Shown here: in pieces, positions 1 to 6,280 of the stretch
Layout: every line of letters begins with the position of its first letter
How positions within the stretch are numbered: the stretch's first letter is position 1
Source: Cesiribacter sp.
Lineage (GTDB): Bacteria; Bacteroidota; Bacteroidia; Cytophagales; Cyclobacteriaceae
Direction of reading: 5' to 3'
NCBI GenBank assembly: GCA_030147305.1
Contig: JASLAE010000017.1
Coordinates: forward strand, 1 to 9,777
DNA length: 9,777 nt
Notes under the pieces: generated by a model
Databases searched by the model: none
Told to the model about the DNA's origin: nothing
What the model saw: only the letters and a program-made list of their open reading frames with translations
Program-made: the position numbers and the translations under genes

Positions 1-39
1 TATAGCCCATATGGTAGCTTTATTATTGATGTAGCTTGA
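1..39 (+). CDS. 3' end of an upstream gene (partial, unidentified)
   Basis: Frame 1 reads YSPYGSFIIDVA and stops at TGA (37-39). Only 12 residues are inside the window, so the product cannot be identified. Its stop codon overlaps the TTG start of the next gene as TTGA, the classic layout of translationally coupled genes, and that is the reason for choosing this frame over frame 2, which also reaches a stop (TAG, 32-34). In Bacteroidota, FAD oxidoreductases like the next gene often follow a type III polyketide synthase and a methyltransferase gene, so this could be the end of a methyltransferase. That identification is context-based inference only. Confidence 0.45.
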   Translation, partial: YSPYGSFIIDVA

Positions 40-1154
40 AGGATATTATCATTATTGGAGGCGGTTTGGCCGGTCTCACCTCAGCCATCCATTTAGCACA
101 AGCGGGTCTTCAGGTGCTATTGCTGGAAAAGCATACATTTCCGCTACACAAGGTTTGTGGAGAGTATGTCTCCAACGAGGTAAAGCCTTACCTGCAATCA
201 CTTGGGGCATTTCCCGATCAATTTCAACCGGCAGCAATATCACGTTTCAGGTTTAGCAAAATAAATGGAGAGTCAGTTTCCCATGGGCTGAGCATGGGGG
301 GCTTTGGCATTAGCCGCTACCGGCTGGACGAATATCTGAGCAATAAAGCCCAGGAAGTCGGAGCTGATGTCCGGCAGGGCGCGCATGTCCAGGATGTAGT
401 ACGGAATGGCAATAGCTTCACCATAAAGCTAAAAGGGGGAGCAGAAGAAAACTGCAGACTTGTCATTGGCGCCTGGGGTAAACGCAGTCGGCTCGACAAG
501 CAACTGGCACGTCCTTTTATGGACTATCGGTCAGATTACATAGGGGTGAAATACCACATCAAAGCAGAACTGCCGCATGATGAAGTTGCGCTGCACAATT
601 TTCCGGGTGGCTACTGCGGTGTTAGCAAAATAGAAGATGGCAGCTGGAATCTGTGTTACCTTGGAGACCGCCGCCGCCTGCGGCGCTGGGGCAGTATAGG
701 GGCTATGGAAGAAAAAGATCTACAGCAAAATCCACACCTGAAAAAGATTTTCAAAGAGGCTACTTTTTTGTATGAAAAGCCACTGGTGATCAATGAAGTG
801 AACTTTAAGCAAAAGGATGCTGTGCAGGAGGGCGTTTTTATGGTTGGTGATGCTGCCGGGTTGATTACCCCTTTGTGCGGCAATGGCATGGCCATGGCAA
901 TACATGGCGGGAAGATCCTGTCGGAGCTTATCATAGCGCATTACGAGCCCGTAGCCCACTGGCAGCAGCAGCAGGCTTTGGAGCAGGCATATAAAAACGC
1001 CTGGCAAAAAGAATTTGCCAGGCGTTTATGGATAGGTCGTCAGTTTCAGCAGCTGTTTGGCCAATCTTTTGTTTCAGGTATTGCCTTAAATTTGCTGCGG
1101 GTTAAACCCCTGGGCCGCTTGCTGGTAAAGCAAACGCATGGGGAGTTTTTTTAG
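36..1154 (+). CDS. NAD(P)/FAD-dependent oxidoreductase, geranylgeranyl-reductase-like
   Basis: This is a 372-residue flavoprotein. An N-terminal Rossmann fold begins at residue 4 with IIIIGGGLAGLTSA, the GxGxxG dinucleotide motif, followed by the acidic ribose-binding residue in LLLEKH (about residue 31). The segment KVCGEYVS (about 39-46) is typical of the geranylgeranyl reductase / FixC-like group. The second FAD motif, FMVGDAAGLITPLCGNGMAM, lies near residues 268-287. No signal peptide or membrane span is seen, so it is probably cytoplasmic or peripheral. The start is TTG at 36, because the flavin motif begins at once and the codon overlaps the upstream stop. Relatives in Bacteroidota sit beside type III polyketide synthase and methyltransferase genes and may modify a polyketide or isoprenoid lipid. 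The substrate here is unknown. The gene's stop overlaps that of the convergent DUF4142 gene. Confidence 0.88.
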   Translation: MKDIIIIGGGLAGLTSAIHLAQAGLQVLLLEKHTFPLHKVCGEYVSNEVKPYLQSLGAFPDQFQPAAISRFRFSKINGESVSHGLSMGGFGISRYRLDEYLSNKAQEVGADVRQGAHVQDVVRNGNSFTIKLKGGAEENCRLVIGAWGKRSRLDKQLARPFMDYRSDYIGVKYHIKAELPHDEVALHNFPGGYCGVSKIEDGSWNLCYLGDRRRLRRWGSIGAMEEKDLQQNPHLKKIFKEATFLYEKPLVINEVNFKQKDAVQEGVFMVGDAAGLITPLCGNGMAMAIHGGKILSELIIAHYEPVAHWQQQQALEQAYKNAWQKEFARRLWIGRQFQQLFGQSFVSGIALNLLRVKPLGRLLVKQTHGEFF

Positions 1155-1735
1155 CTGCCCATTCCTTCCTTAATCTGATCGATGCGCTCTTTGTGCTGAC
1201 GCAGCGTAGGCAGTGTGTTGTCAACCCATTGTTTGATCTCCTGGTCTTGTACATCTTCCCGGGCATCTTCAAACTTGTTGATGTCTTCTTCGTGGTCTTC
1301 TACCATCATATCTACATATTCTTTGTCGAAGTCATTACCACTGGCCATGTCCCGGAACTTTGTTACATGCTCCTGGTGCTCTTCGGTTAAAGTAGTTGGC
1401 AACTGAATATTCTTGCCTTGTGCAATGCTCATCAGCTGTTCATTTGCAGCGCTATGGTCTTTTATCATCATGGCTGCAAAATCTTTCACCTGTTGGTTGG
1501 TTGCTTTTTCCTGAGCTATTCTTCCCAGTTCAACTTCCATCATGCCACCGCTGGCAGCCTCTGTTAAAAATTCAGTTACATTGTTGTCCATCTGGCCACT
1601 CTGCTGGTTTGTAGTATTAGTAGAAGTGGCAGTCGTATCCTGGTAACCATCATTCTGGGCAGTACGGCGATCACTATCGCAGGCGGTAAATAAGCTTAAA
1701 CAAAAAGCTCCTAGTATTAAAAAATTCTTTTTCAT
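1151..1735 (-). CDS. DUF4142 family lipoprotein (ferritin-like helical bundle)
   Basis: The 194-residue product begins MKKNFLILGAFCLSLFTACDS, a short lipoprotein signal with lipobox LFTAC, so Cys would be lipidated and the protein anchored in the envelope. A low-complexity Thr/Asn/Gln/Asp-rich linker follows. From VTEFLTEAASGGMMEVELG onward comes the DUF4142 helical domain, with the family's His-containing helix segments IKDHSAAN, VEDHEED and LRQHKER. The family has a ferritin-like four-helix architecture, but no biochemical role is firmly assigned. The frame stays open up to an ATG at 1813, adding 26 residues. I prefer ATG 1735 because it puts the lipobox at the correct distance from the N-terminus. 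The gene lies 78 nt downstream of the quinone oxidoreductase on the same strand, and its stop overlaps the convergent flavoprotein stop by 3 nt, within TTAG. Confidence 0.9.
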   Translation of the reverse strand: MKKNFLILGAFCLSLFTACDSDRRTAQNDGYQDTTATSTNTTNQQSGQMDNNVTEFLTEAASGGMMEVELGRIAQEKATNQQVKDFAAMMIKDHSAANEQLMSIAQGKNIQLPTTLTEEHQEHVTKFRDMASGNDFDKEYVDMMVEDHEEDINKFEDAREDVQDQEIKQWVDNTLPTLRQHKERIDQIKEGMGS

Positions 1736-1813
1736 GGTTTTACTGTTTTGGTTAAAAAGTCTGTGTTCAATCCAGTAATAAACCAAATATCCTGCTCTTT
1801 GTTTATTCAGCAT

Positions 1814-2800
1814 TTATTCAGCCGTTAAGATTAGCTTTCCTACATTCTGGCTGTGTTGCATTTCCTGATGGGCTTTCTCTGCCTCTTGCCAGGAATATAT
1901 CTTATGAATCACTGGTTTAAGTCTTCCACTTTGTAGGCGTGGGAGTAAGAAAGCGGCAAGGTCTTTGGTAAGTGCTGCCTGATAGGCAACCGATCGGGAT
2001 CTGAGAGTAGAGCCATAAACCGTAATGCGTTTTTGTAAAAGAGGGCCCAGGTCTGCATCTGTTTTTGTACCACCCAGAAAAGCCAGCATCACCAGCCGTC
2101 CATCTACGGCCAGACTTTTGAGATTCTGCTGCCAATAGCCTGCACCAATAAAATCAATAATAACATTTACGCCATTTCCGCCAGTCCTTTCCTGTACTTC
2201 GTTGGCAAAATCTGCTGCTTTATAATCGATGGTTACGCTGGCGCCCAGTTCGCGACAGGCAGCATGTTTGGGTGCCGAAGCGGTAATCCAGACCTCTGCA
2301 CCCATTGCTTTCGCCAGCTGAATGGCTGCAGTACCAACGCCACTGGCCCCGGCATGTATCAGCACTATTTCATCTTTTTGAAGTTTCGCCAGCCATACTA
2401 GCGCCTGCCAGGCAGTTAGAAAAACTTCGGGTATTGCGGCAGCCTCAGCAAAGCTCAGCTGCTCAGGTACAGGCATGGCTAGCTGGCTGTTAAGAACTGC
2501 ATATTGTCCATAACCTCCTCCGGGCAGCAGGCCCATGACCCGATCGCCCACCTGCCAATCCGTTACACCATCACCTACCTCCGCAACAAGTCCGGCTACT
2601 TCAAGACCCAGCAAAGGGCTGGCACCAACCGGTGGCGGATACTTTCCTCCCTTTTGTAAGAGGTCTGCCCTGTTAATGCCGGCTGCTTCTACCGCCACCA
2701 GAACTTCTGCTTTTGCTGGCTTTGGCTTAGGCCAGTTGCCTATTACCAGCTGCCCTTCTTTTACCAGCAGTGCTTTCATGCTATCGTCGTTGAACATCAT
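1814..2800 (-). CDS. NAD(P)H-quinone oxidoreductase, zinc-independent MDR family (PIG3-like)
   Basis: The 328-residue product is a complete medium-chain dehydrogenase/reductase. The N-terminal GroES-like catalytic domain contains GINRADLLQKGGKYPPP and PLLGLEVAGLVAEVG, hallmarks of the quinone oxidoreductase / PIG3 branch. The Rossmann domain carries LIHAGASGVGTAAIQLAKA (AxxGxxG nucleotide loop) near residues 145-165. The Cys/His set that binds catalytic zinc in alcohol dehydrogenases is absent, as expected for this branch. These enzymes usually reduce quinones or alpha,beta-unsaturated carbonyls with NADPH in the cytoplasm. The start is uncertain. ATG 2800 and 2797 follow an A/T-rich stretch, the usual initiation context in Bacteroidota, while ATG 2779 would give the family-typical MKALLV N-terminus. 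The gene is divergent from the sigma-A operon and may be co-transcribed with the DUF4142 gene. Confidence 0.93.
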   Translation of the reverse strand: MMFNDDSMKALLVKEGQLVIGNWPKPKPAKAEVLVAVEAAGINRADLLQKGGKYPPPVGASPLLGLEVAGLVAEVGDGVTDWQVGDRVMGLLPGGGYGQYAVLNSQLAMPVPEQLSFAEAAAIPEVFLTAWQALVWLAKLQKDEIVLIHAGASGVGTAAIQLAKAMGAEVWITASAPKHAACRELGASVTIDYKAADFANEVQERTGGNGVNVIIDFIGAGYWQQNLKSLAVDGRLVMLAFLGGTKTDADLGPLLQKRITVYGSTLRSRSVAYQAALTKDLAAFLLPRLQSGRLKPVIHKIYSWQEAEKAHQEMQHSQNVGKLILTAE

Positions 2801-2839
2801 TTTAATATTTATGAAGCAGATATCTTGTTAAGTAGAAGC

Positions 2840-2869
2840 CAATTAGAACCGAAAGGTGCCGCCCGTCAA
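2840..2869 (-). promoter_or_regulatory. candidate promoter for the quinone oxidoreductase
   Basis: On the minus strand TTGAC (2869-2865) is separated by 19 nt from TAATTG (2845-2840), a spacing compatible with a -35/-10 or Bacteroidota -33/-7 pair. It lies about 40 nt upstream of ATG 2800. The match to the Bacteroidota consensus (TTTG, TAnnTTTG) is only partial, so this is a weak call based on position and partial motif. Confidence 0.25.
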
Positions 2870-2908
2870 GTTAATATTGTGCCTTCCTGAAAAAAAATAT
2901 AGCTAGCC

Positions 2909-2924
2909 CCTGTAATGTTTTGGC
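2909..2924 (+). promoter_or_regulatory. shared upstream element, copy A (candidate ECF promoter/operator)
   Basis: CCTGTAATGTTTTGGC matches the sequence at 6241-6256 upstream of the second sigma gene at 14 of 16 positions, including the exact 11-mer CCTGTAATGTT. It lies about 30 nt before ATG 2956, the distance expected of a core promoter with a short leader. There is no convincing housekeeping -33 TTTG about 20 nt upstream, which suits recognition by an alternative sigma factor, possibly the product of the gene it precedes. The role is inferred. Confidence 0.45.
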
Positions 2925-2933
2925 AAAGCCAAA
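2919..2933 (+). repeat. inverted repeat TTTGGC-AAA-GCCAAA
   Basis: This perfect 6-bp inverted repeat with a 3-nt centre overlaps the 3' side of the shared upstream element and lies 22 nt before the sigma-A start. It could be an operator or a small leader hairpin. No T-tract follows, so it is not an intrinsic terminator. The corresponding place in module B has only a weak GCC-TTAT-GGC. Confidence 0.4.
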
Positions 2934-2955
2934 GTTTATCCCAGCGTAAAACAAA

Positions 2956-3522
2956 ATGGAACAGAACACCCTCAGTGATAATCACCTGATGCTGCAGGTA
3001 AAAGAAGGCCGGACCACCTGCCTGGGGTTGCTGTTTGAGCGGTACCATAAACCATTGTATGCTTTTTTCTTCAGGCTTACACGCGATGGCGATTTAAGTG
3101 AAGACCTAACCCAAACAGTGTTCTACCGCATCCTGAAGTACAAGCACACCTTTTTAGGGAAAGGAGCCTTTAGTGCCTGGATGTTTCACCTGGCACGCAA
3201 TATTCTGGCAGATCACTGGCGCAAGAATAAACGGGAGGGGCAGCGCAACGATTTAAAGACCATAGAAAAAACTGCAGAAAGCAGTTATGGACCGGTTAGT
3301 GACCGGGAAGAAGAAGTAGGCCTGCTGCAAAAAGCCCTGTTGCAACTGAGTGACGAAAAAAGGGAGCTCCTGGAGCTCAGTAAATTTCAGGGGCTTAAGT
3401 ATAAAGAAATTGCCGATATGACCAATAGTACAGAAAATAACGTGCGTGTAAAGATATTTCGGGCTATCCAGGAGCTGAAGACCATTTATGCTCAATTAGA
3501 CGAGGAGGTGCAACATGATTGA
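2956..3522 (+). CDS. ECF RNA polymerase sigma factor, module A
   Basis: The 188-residue protein is a two-domain extracytoplasmic-function sigma factor. Region 2 spans about residues 24-92, with LFERYHKPLYAFFFRLT, the acidic DLSEDLTQTVFYRI segment (region 2.2, core polymerase contact) and FSAWMFHLARNILADHWRK (regions 2.3-2.4, -10 recognition). After a charged linker, region 4 covers about 122-176, with LSDEKRELLELSKFQGLKYKEIA and the recognition helix around NSTENNVRVKIFRAIQELK. The length is normal for the family. It would direct RNA polymerase to a restricted promoter set, very likely including its own operon as is usual for ECF factors. It overlaps the next gene by 8 nt, which points to control by that gene's product as a cognate anti-sigma factor. 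ATG 2956 is chosen because it gives a full region 2 and follows an A-rich leader. Confidence 0.92.
   Translation: MEQNTLSDNHLMLQVKEGRTTCLGLLFERYHKPLYAFFFRLTRDGDLSEDLTQTVFYRILKYKHTFLGKGAFSAWMFHLARNILADHWRKNKREGQRNDLKTIEKTAESSYGPVSDREEEVGLLQKALLQLSDEKRELLELSKFQGLKYKEIADMTNSTENNVRVKIFRAIQELKTIYAQLDEEVQHD
3502..3508 (+). promoter_or_regulatory. strong Shine-Dalgarno-like site before anti-sigma A
   Basis: GAGGAGG lies 6 nt before ATG 3515, inside the last codons of the sigma-A gene. Strong Shine-Dalgarno sites are uncommon in Bacteroidota, and most other starts here lack one. The site also encodes Asp-Glu-Glu of sigma A, so it could be coincidental, but its spacing fits re-initiation and translational coupling of the overlapping pair. 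Confidence 0.5.
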
Positions 3523-4324
3523 TGATCGTCACATACCGCTTATAATGGACTACCTGGAAGGACAGCTAAGTACGGAACAGGAGCAGGAGCTACAAGCATT
3601 ATTGAATAATGGTGAAATAAAAGAGCAGGAGCTGCAGGAGTACAGCAATATGGTGATGGCGTTGCAAGCCATGCCGGAGCCGGTGCCCAGCCCACGCCTG
3701 AGAACAAACTTTTACACCATGCTGGCCCAGGAAGAAGCAGAGGCTAAGCGGCCGGGCTTCTTAACCCGGCTGCAGCAGGGGATGGAACGGCTTTTCTGGA
3801 AGGGGCAGGTGCAAGCTGGTGCCGTACTAACAGGCGCTTTGTTCTTGATTTTAGGTATAGGCCTTGGTTATTGGCTACGTCCCGCAACTGCCTACGAGCA
3901 GCAGATATCCCAGCTGCAGAACCAGTTGGTAGAGATGCAGCAGGTGGTGTTGTTAAACCAGCTGGAGCAAAACTCCGCCTCGGAGCGTCTGCGGGCCGTG
4001 AATTTAAGTCAGGAACTGCCCAAGGCAGACCAGCAGGTGATCGATGCACTCCTGAATACACTTAATACCGACCCCAGCATTAATGTTCGGTTGGCAGCCA
4101 TAGAAGCCCTGCATAAGCATGCAGATTATCCGCTGGTGCGGGAGGGGCTGGTTCGCGCGTTTGAACACCAGGATTCTCCGCTGGTACAAATGGCCCTGGC
4201 CGAAGAAATGGCGGCACTGCAGGAAAAAAGGGCCGTAGCGCCTATGCAGAAGCTGCTGGAACAAAAAGACTTAGACAGTACTGTTAAACAACAAATAAAT
4301 CAAAGTATTCAAATCTTACTATAA
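3515..4324 (+). CDS. membrane anti-sigma-like protein with C-terminal HEAT repeats, module A
   Basis: The 269-residue protein has a helical N-terminal part (about 1-90, MDYLEGQLSTEQEQELQALL) resembling sigma-binding domains of anti-sigma factors. A single membrane segment lies at about 101-121 (AGAVLTGALFLILGIGLGYW), followed by a Gln-rich probable coiled coil (about 128-165). A helical-repeat domain (about 170-269) contains INVRLAAIEALHKH and LVQMALAEEMAALQEK, characteristic of HEAT repeats. No cysteine is present, so it lacks the H-x3-C-x2-C zinc motif of ZAS anti-sigma factors. Its 8-nt overlap with the sigma gene supports a cognate anti-sigma role. With the N-terminus in the cytoplasm, the HEAT domain would be periplasmic, where the two DUF4097 proteins of the operon are exported. 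Sensing or binding through HEAT is inference. The next gene starts 2 nt after its stop. Confidence 0.82.
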   Translation: MIDDRHIPLIMDYLEGQLSTEQEQELQALLNNGEIKEQELQEYSNMVMALQAMPEPVPSPRLRTNFYTMLAQEEAEAKRPGFLTRLQQGMERLFWKGQVQAGAVLTGALFLILGIGLGYWLRPATAYEQQISQLQNQLVEMQQVVLLNQLEQNSASERLRAVNLSQELPKADQQVIDALLNTLNTDPSINVRLAAIEALHKHADYPLVREGLVRAFEHQDSPLVQMALAEEMAALQEKRAVAPMQKLLEQKDLDSTVKQQINQSIQILL

Positions 4325-4326
4325 AC

Positions 4327-5190
4327 ATGAAAAAGATCTTATTAACCTTCGCCATAGCAGCCACAGCCCTGGGTGCAGCATTTGCCCAGGAAGCACAAAC
4401 CATTCGCGAAACACTCACGCTGCCACAGAATAGCAAAGAGTATACCATTCAGGTCATGAACATTAACGGCAAAGTAGATGTGAAAGGCTATGATGGCATC
4501 GCAGTAGAAATGCAGGCTGAAAAAACAATAGAAGCCCGCCGCAACGGAGATGCTGAAACGCTTGACAAAGAATGGAAACTAACTTTTCGGCAAGAGGGTA
4601 ACACGGTCCTGATCTATGCCGATGCTCCCGGGGTTGAAGTAAAACAAAACAGCGACGGTAACTGGAACTACAGCATGAATGACAACCGTAAAGATAGAGA
4701 TTACGGGCAGGTAAAATTCGATATTGAATTGCGTGTGCCAGATCAGGCTGTAATAAAAGCATCGACGGTTAACGGTGGTAACGTTACGATGCAGGATCTG
4801 AGGAGCGATGTGAGGGCAAACAATGTAAACGGGCATGTGACCTTAACCAATATATCGGGCAATGTATCGGCAGCAACTGTAAATGGCGATGTGGAGGTGC
4901 AAAGCAAAACGGCCCCTAGTACAGATACAAATTTCACCACAGTTAACGGTGCTGTAAGGCTTACCTTTCCACCACAGCTGGCAGCCAATATTCAGTATAC
5001 TTCAGTTTCAGGAGATTTTTACACTGATTTTGATGTAACTGCCTCTCCGCTGAAGGAAGAGAAGAAAAAGAATGGGGGCACTTATTATAAAATTGGTGGT
5101 AAAAGTTCGCTGCAGGTAGGCGAGGGTGGGCCAAGAATTAAAATTACCACCGTTAATGGCGATATGTATCTTAAGAGAGGAGCGCAGTAG
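4327..5190 (+). CDS. exported DUF4097 beta-strand-repeat protein A1
   Basis: The 287-residue protein has a Sec signal peptide (about 1-20, ending GAAFA) with predicted mature N-terminus Gln21. The mature part has recurring turns between short beta strands: MNINGKV, STVNGGNV, NNVNGHV, TNISGNV, ATVNGDV, TTVNGAV, TSVSGDF and TTVNGDM, often about 10-20 residues apart. This is the pattern of DUF4097 right-handed beta-helix-like proteins. GDFYTDFDV (about 229-237) and the C-terminal TTVNGDMYLKR match motifs in the three paralogues below. No cysteine, lipobox or type IX sorting domain is evident, so a soluble periplasmic or loosely surface-bound location is likely. The molecular role of the family is not established; adhesin-like is the usual label. 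Being third in the sigma operon, it is probably a target or effector of that circuit. Confidence 0.85.
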   Translation: MKKILLTFAIAATALGAAFAQEAQTIRETLTLPQNSKEYTIQVMNINGKVDVKGYDGIAVEMQAEKTIEARRNGDAETLDKEWKLTFRQEGNTVLIYADAPGVEVKQNSDGNWNYSMNDNRKDRDYGQVKFDIELRVPDQAVIKASTVNGGNVTMQDLRSDVRANNVNGHVTLTNISGNVSAATVNGDVEVQSKTAPSTDTNFTTVNGAVRLTFPPQLAANIQYTSVSGDFYTDFDVTASPLKEEKKKNGGTYYKIGGKSSLQVGEGGPRIKITTVNGDMYLKRGAQ

Positions 5191-5192
5191 AC

Positions 5193-6026
5193 ATGAAGCA
5201 TACAATTGCATACATAACCCTGCTGCTCGGTTTAGTACTTATGCGAGGGCCGGCAGCTGCTCAGCAAGGCAATTCGGGGGAATCAGAAGAAGATCAGATT
5301 GCCATACCGCTATCCAACCCTGGTAAACCGGGGCGGCTGCAGGTACATACCTTAAATGGGGGCATTGATGTAGAAGGTTATAATGGCCAGGAGGTGGTAG
5401 TGCGTTATACCACTGAAGGTGGGCGCAAAAGTGACAAACCTGCTACTGAAAACGGCATGCGCCGAATTTCAGATAACAATGTAGGGCTTGATATCAGGGA
5501 AGAAAACAACGAGGTAACCATAAAAGTAAACAGCTGGATGCGAAAAGCAGATCTCGTGATCCTGGTGCCCCGTAATTTTTCTCTTCACCTGCGTACCGTA
5601 AATGACGGCCTGGTTCAGGTAAAGGATGTAAGCGGCGAACTGGATATTAGCAATGTTAATGGTTCTGTTGTGCTGCAGAATATATCGGGTGCTGCCATGG
5701 TTAATACAGTAAATGGTGAAATAGAAGCTGAATTTGCTGAAACACTGCCCGATGTGCCTATGTCGTTTACCAATGTTAATGGAGAAATTCAGGTAAAGCT
5801 GCCGGCAAATGCCAAGTTCAGTGTTAAGGCTAAATCCCAGTTTGGTGATGTATACACCAATTTCGATATGAAGATGAAACAACCAACCGCCCGCAGTGAA
5901 TCTGCCAACGGCAACGGGGTTTACCAGGTGAAGATCGAAAACTGGGTAGAAGGAACCGTTAATGGGGGTGGTCCCGAAATCTATGTCAAAAGCCTCAACG
6001 GCGCCATTTATATAGAGAAGCGCTGA
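5193..6026 (+). CDS. exported DUF4097 beta-strand-repeat protein A2
   Basis: The 277-residue protein begins 2 nt after the previous stop, with a purine-rich AGAGAGGAG about 10 nt before ATG. The signal peptide covers about 1-23 (ending GPAAA), giving Gln24 as mature N-terminus. Repeats of the VNG type recur: HTLNGGIDV, RTVNDGLVQV, SNVNGSVVL, NTVNGEIEA, TNVNGEIQV and KSLNGAIYI. GDVYTNFDMKMKQ (about 218-230) is followed by a Gly-rich segment (TVNGGGPEIYV) and the C-terminal signature ending NGAIYIEKR. It is clearly paralogous to A1, but its N-terminal third differs, with an acidic SGESEED stretch after cleavage. No lipobox or cysteine is seen. It is the last gene of module A, with an intrinsic terminator 49 nt downstream. 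Its role is unknown beyond probable membership of an envelope protein pair. Confidence 0.85.
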   Translation: MKHTIAYITLLLGLVLMRGPAAAQQGNSGESEEDQIAIPLSNPGKPGRLQVHTLNGGIDVEGYNGQEVVVRYTTEGGRKSDKPATENGMRRISDNNVGLDIREENNEVTIKVNSWMRKADLVILVPRNFSLHLRTVNDGLVQVKDVSGELDISNVNGSVVLQNISGAAMVNTVNGEIEAEFAETLPDVPMSFTNVNGEIQVKLPANAKFSVKAKSQFGDVYTNFDMKMKQPTARSESANGNGVYQVKIENWVEGTVNGGGPEIYVKSLNGAIYIEKR

Positions 6027-6074
6027 TAAACCGCTCTCACTAAACGGTGCATCATAAAAAAAATCAGGTTTCTG

Positions 6075-6103
6075 AAGCGAAGAGCGCAATCTCTTCGCTT
6101 TTT
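6075..6103 (+). terminator. intrinsic terminator of module A
   Basis: A perfect 10-bp stem, AAGCGAAGAG / CTCTTCGCTT, encloses the 6-nt loop CGCAAT and runs into five T residues (6099-6103). It lies 49 nt after the A2 stop on the coding strand. It should end the module A transcript and separate it from module B. Confidence 0.85.
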
Positions 6104-6140
6104 ATGTTTTAAACCACTAAGCTGTGCTTTTACTTGTAAT

Positions 6141-6168
6141 AGCAGCAAGGGCATTAGCCCATGCTGCT
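6141..6168. repeat. intergenic hairpin without T-tract
   Basis: AGCAGCA-A-GGGC (6141-6152) pairs with GCCC-A-TGCTGCT (6157-6168), giving 11 base pairs with one internal A/A mismatch and an ATTA tetraloop. It lies in the 254-nt gap between the modules, downstream of the module A terminator and about 70 nt before the shared element of module B. No T-run follows. It could be an operator, a site bound by a dimeric regulator, or a structured RNA. Nothing else is recognised in 6104-6240. Confidence 0.55.
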
Positions 6169-6240
6169 GCAGCTGGCACTACAAGGTACTACCCTGTTTA
6201 GGTTAGCTTTTTAAAAATTCTTCTGCATTATTTGTCTTTG

Positions 6241-6256
6241 CCTGTAATGTTCTGCC
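6241..6256 (+). promoter_or_regulatory. shared upstream element, copy B (candidate ECF promoter/operator)
   Basis: CCTGTAATGTTCTGCC is the counterpart of 2909-2924, identical at 14 of 16 positions. It ends 24 nt before ATG 6281. The two intergenic regions show little other similarity, so preservation of this block suggests a functional site, perhaps a promoter recognised by one or both ECF factors of the window. Confidence 0.45.
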
Positions 6257-6280
6257 TTATGGCCCGTCATGGTATCAGAT

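Noticed and set aside
1134..1160. T7 run at the convergent junction as a terminator
   Set aside because: Only a weak 5-bp pairing (ATGGG/CCCAT) spans the T-run, and no stem lies directly before the T residues.
1736..1813. 26-residue N-terminal extension of the DUF4142 protein from ATG 1813
   Set aside because: It would place polar and aromatic residues before an otherwise perfect lipoprotein signal and lipobox; ATG 1735 is the sensible start.
2872..2879. TAATATTG as a housekeeping -7 box for module A
   Set aside because: One mismatch to TAnnTTTG, no -33 TTTG at proper spacing, and too far from the gene compared with the shared element.
2866..3048. Short minus-strand frame across the sigma-A promoter region
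   Set aside because: It overlaps the sigma-A start and has no recognisable protein features; it is better explained as non-coding.
4327..6026. Tandem VNG motifs as a DNA repeat or CRISPR-like array
   Set aside because: The periodicity is at protein level (beta-strand turns); the DNA copies vary in sequence and spacing and lack constant repeat units.
5469..6089. Long open frame (206 codons) antisense to A2
   Set aside because: It lies wholly opposite a well-supported exported repeat protein, shows no domain, signal or start context, and its 5' end falls in the terminator. It is a shadow of the repeat-rich coding strand.
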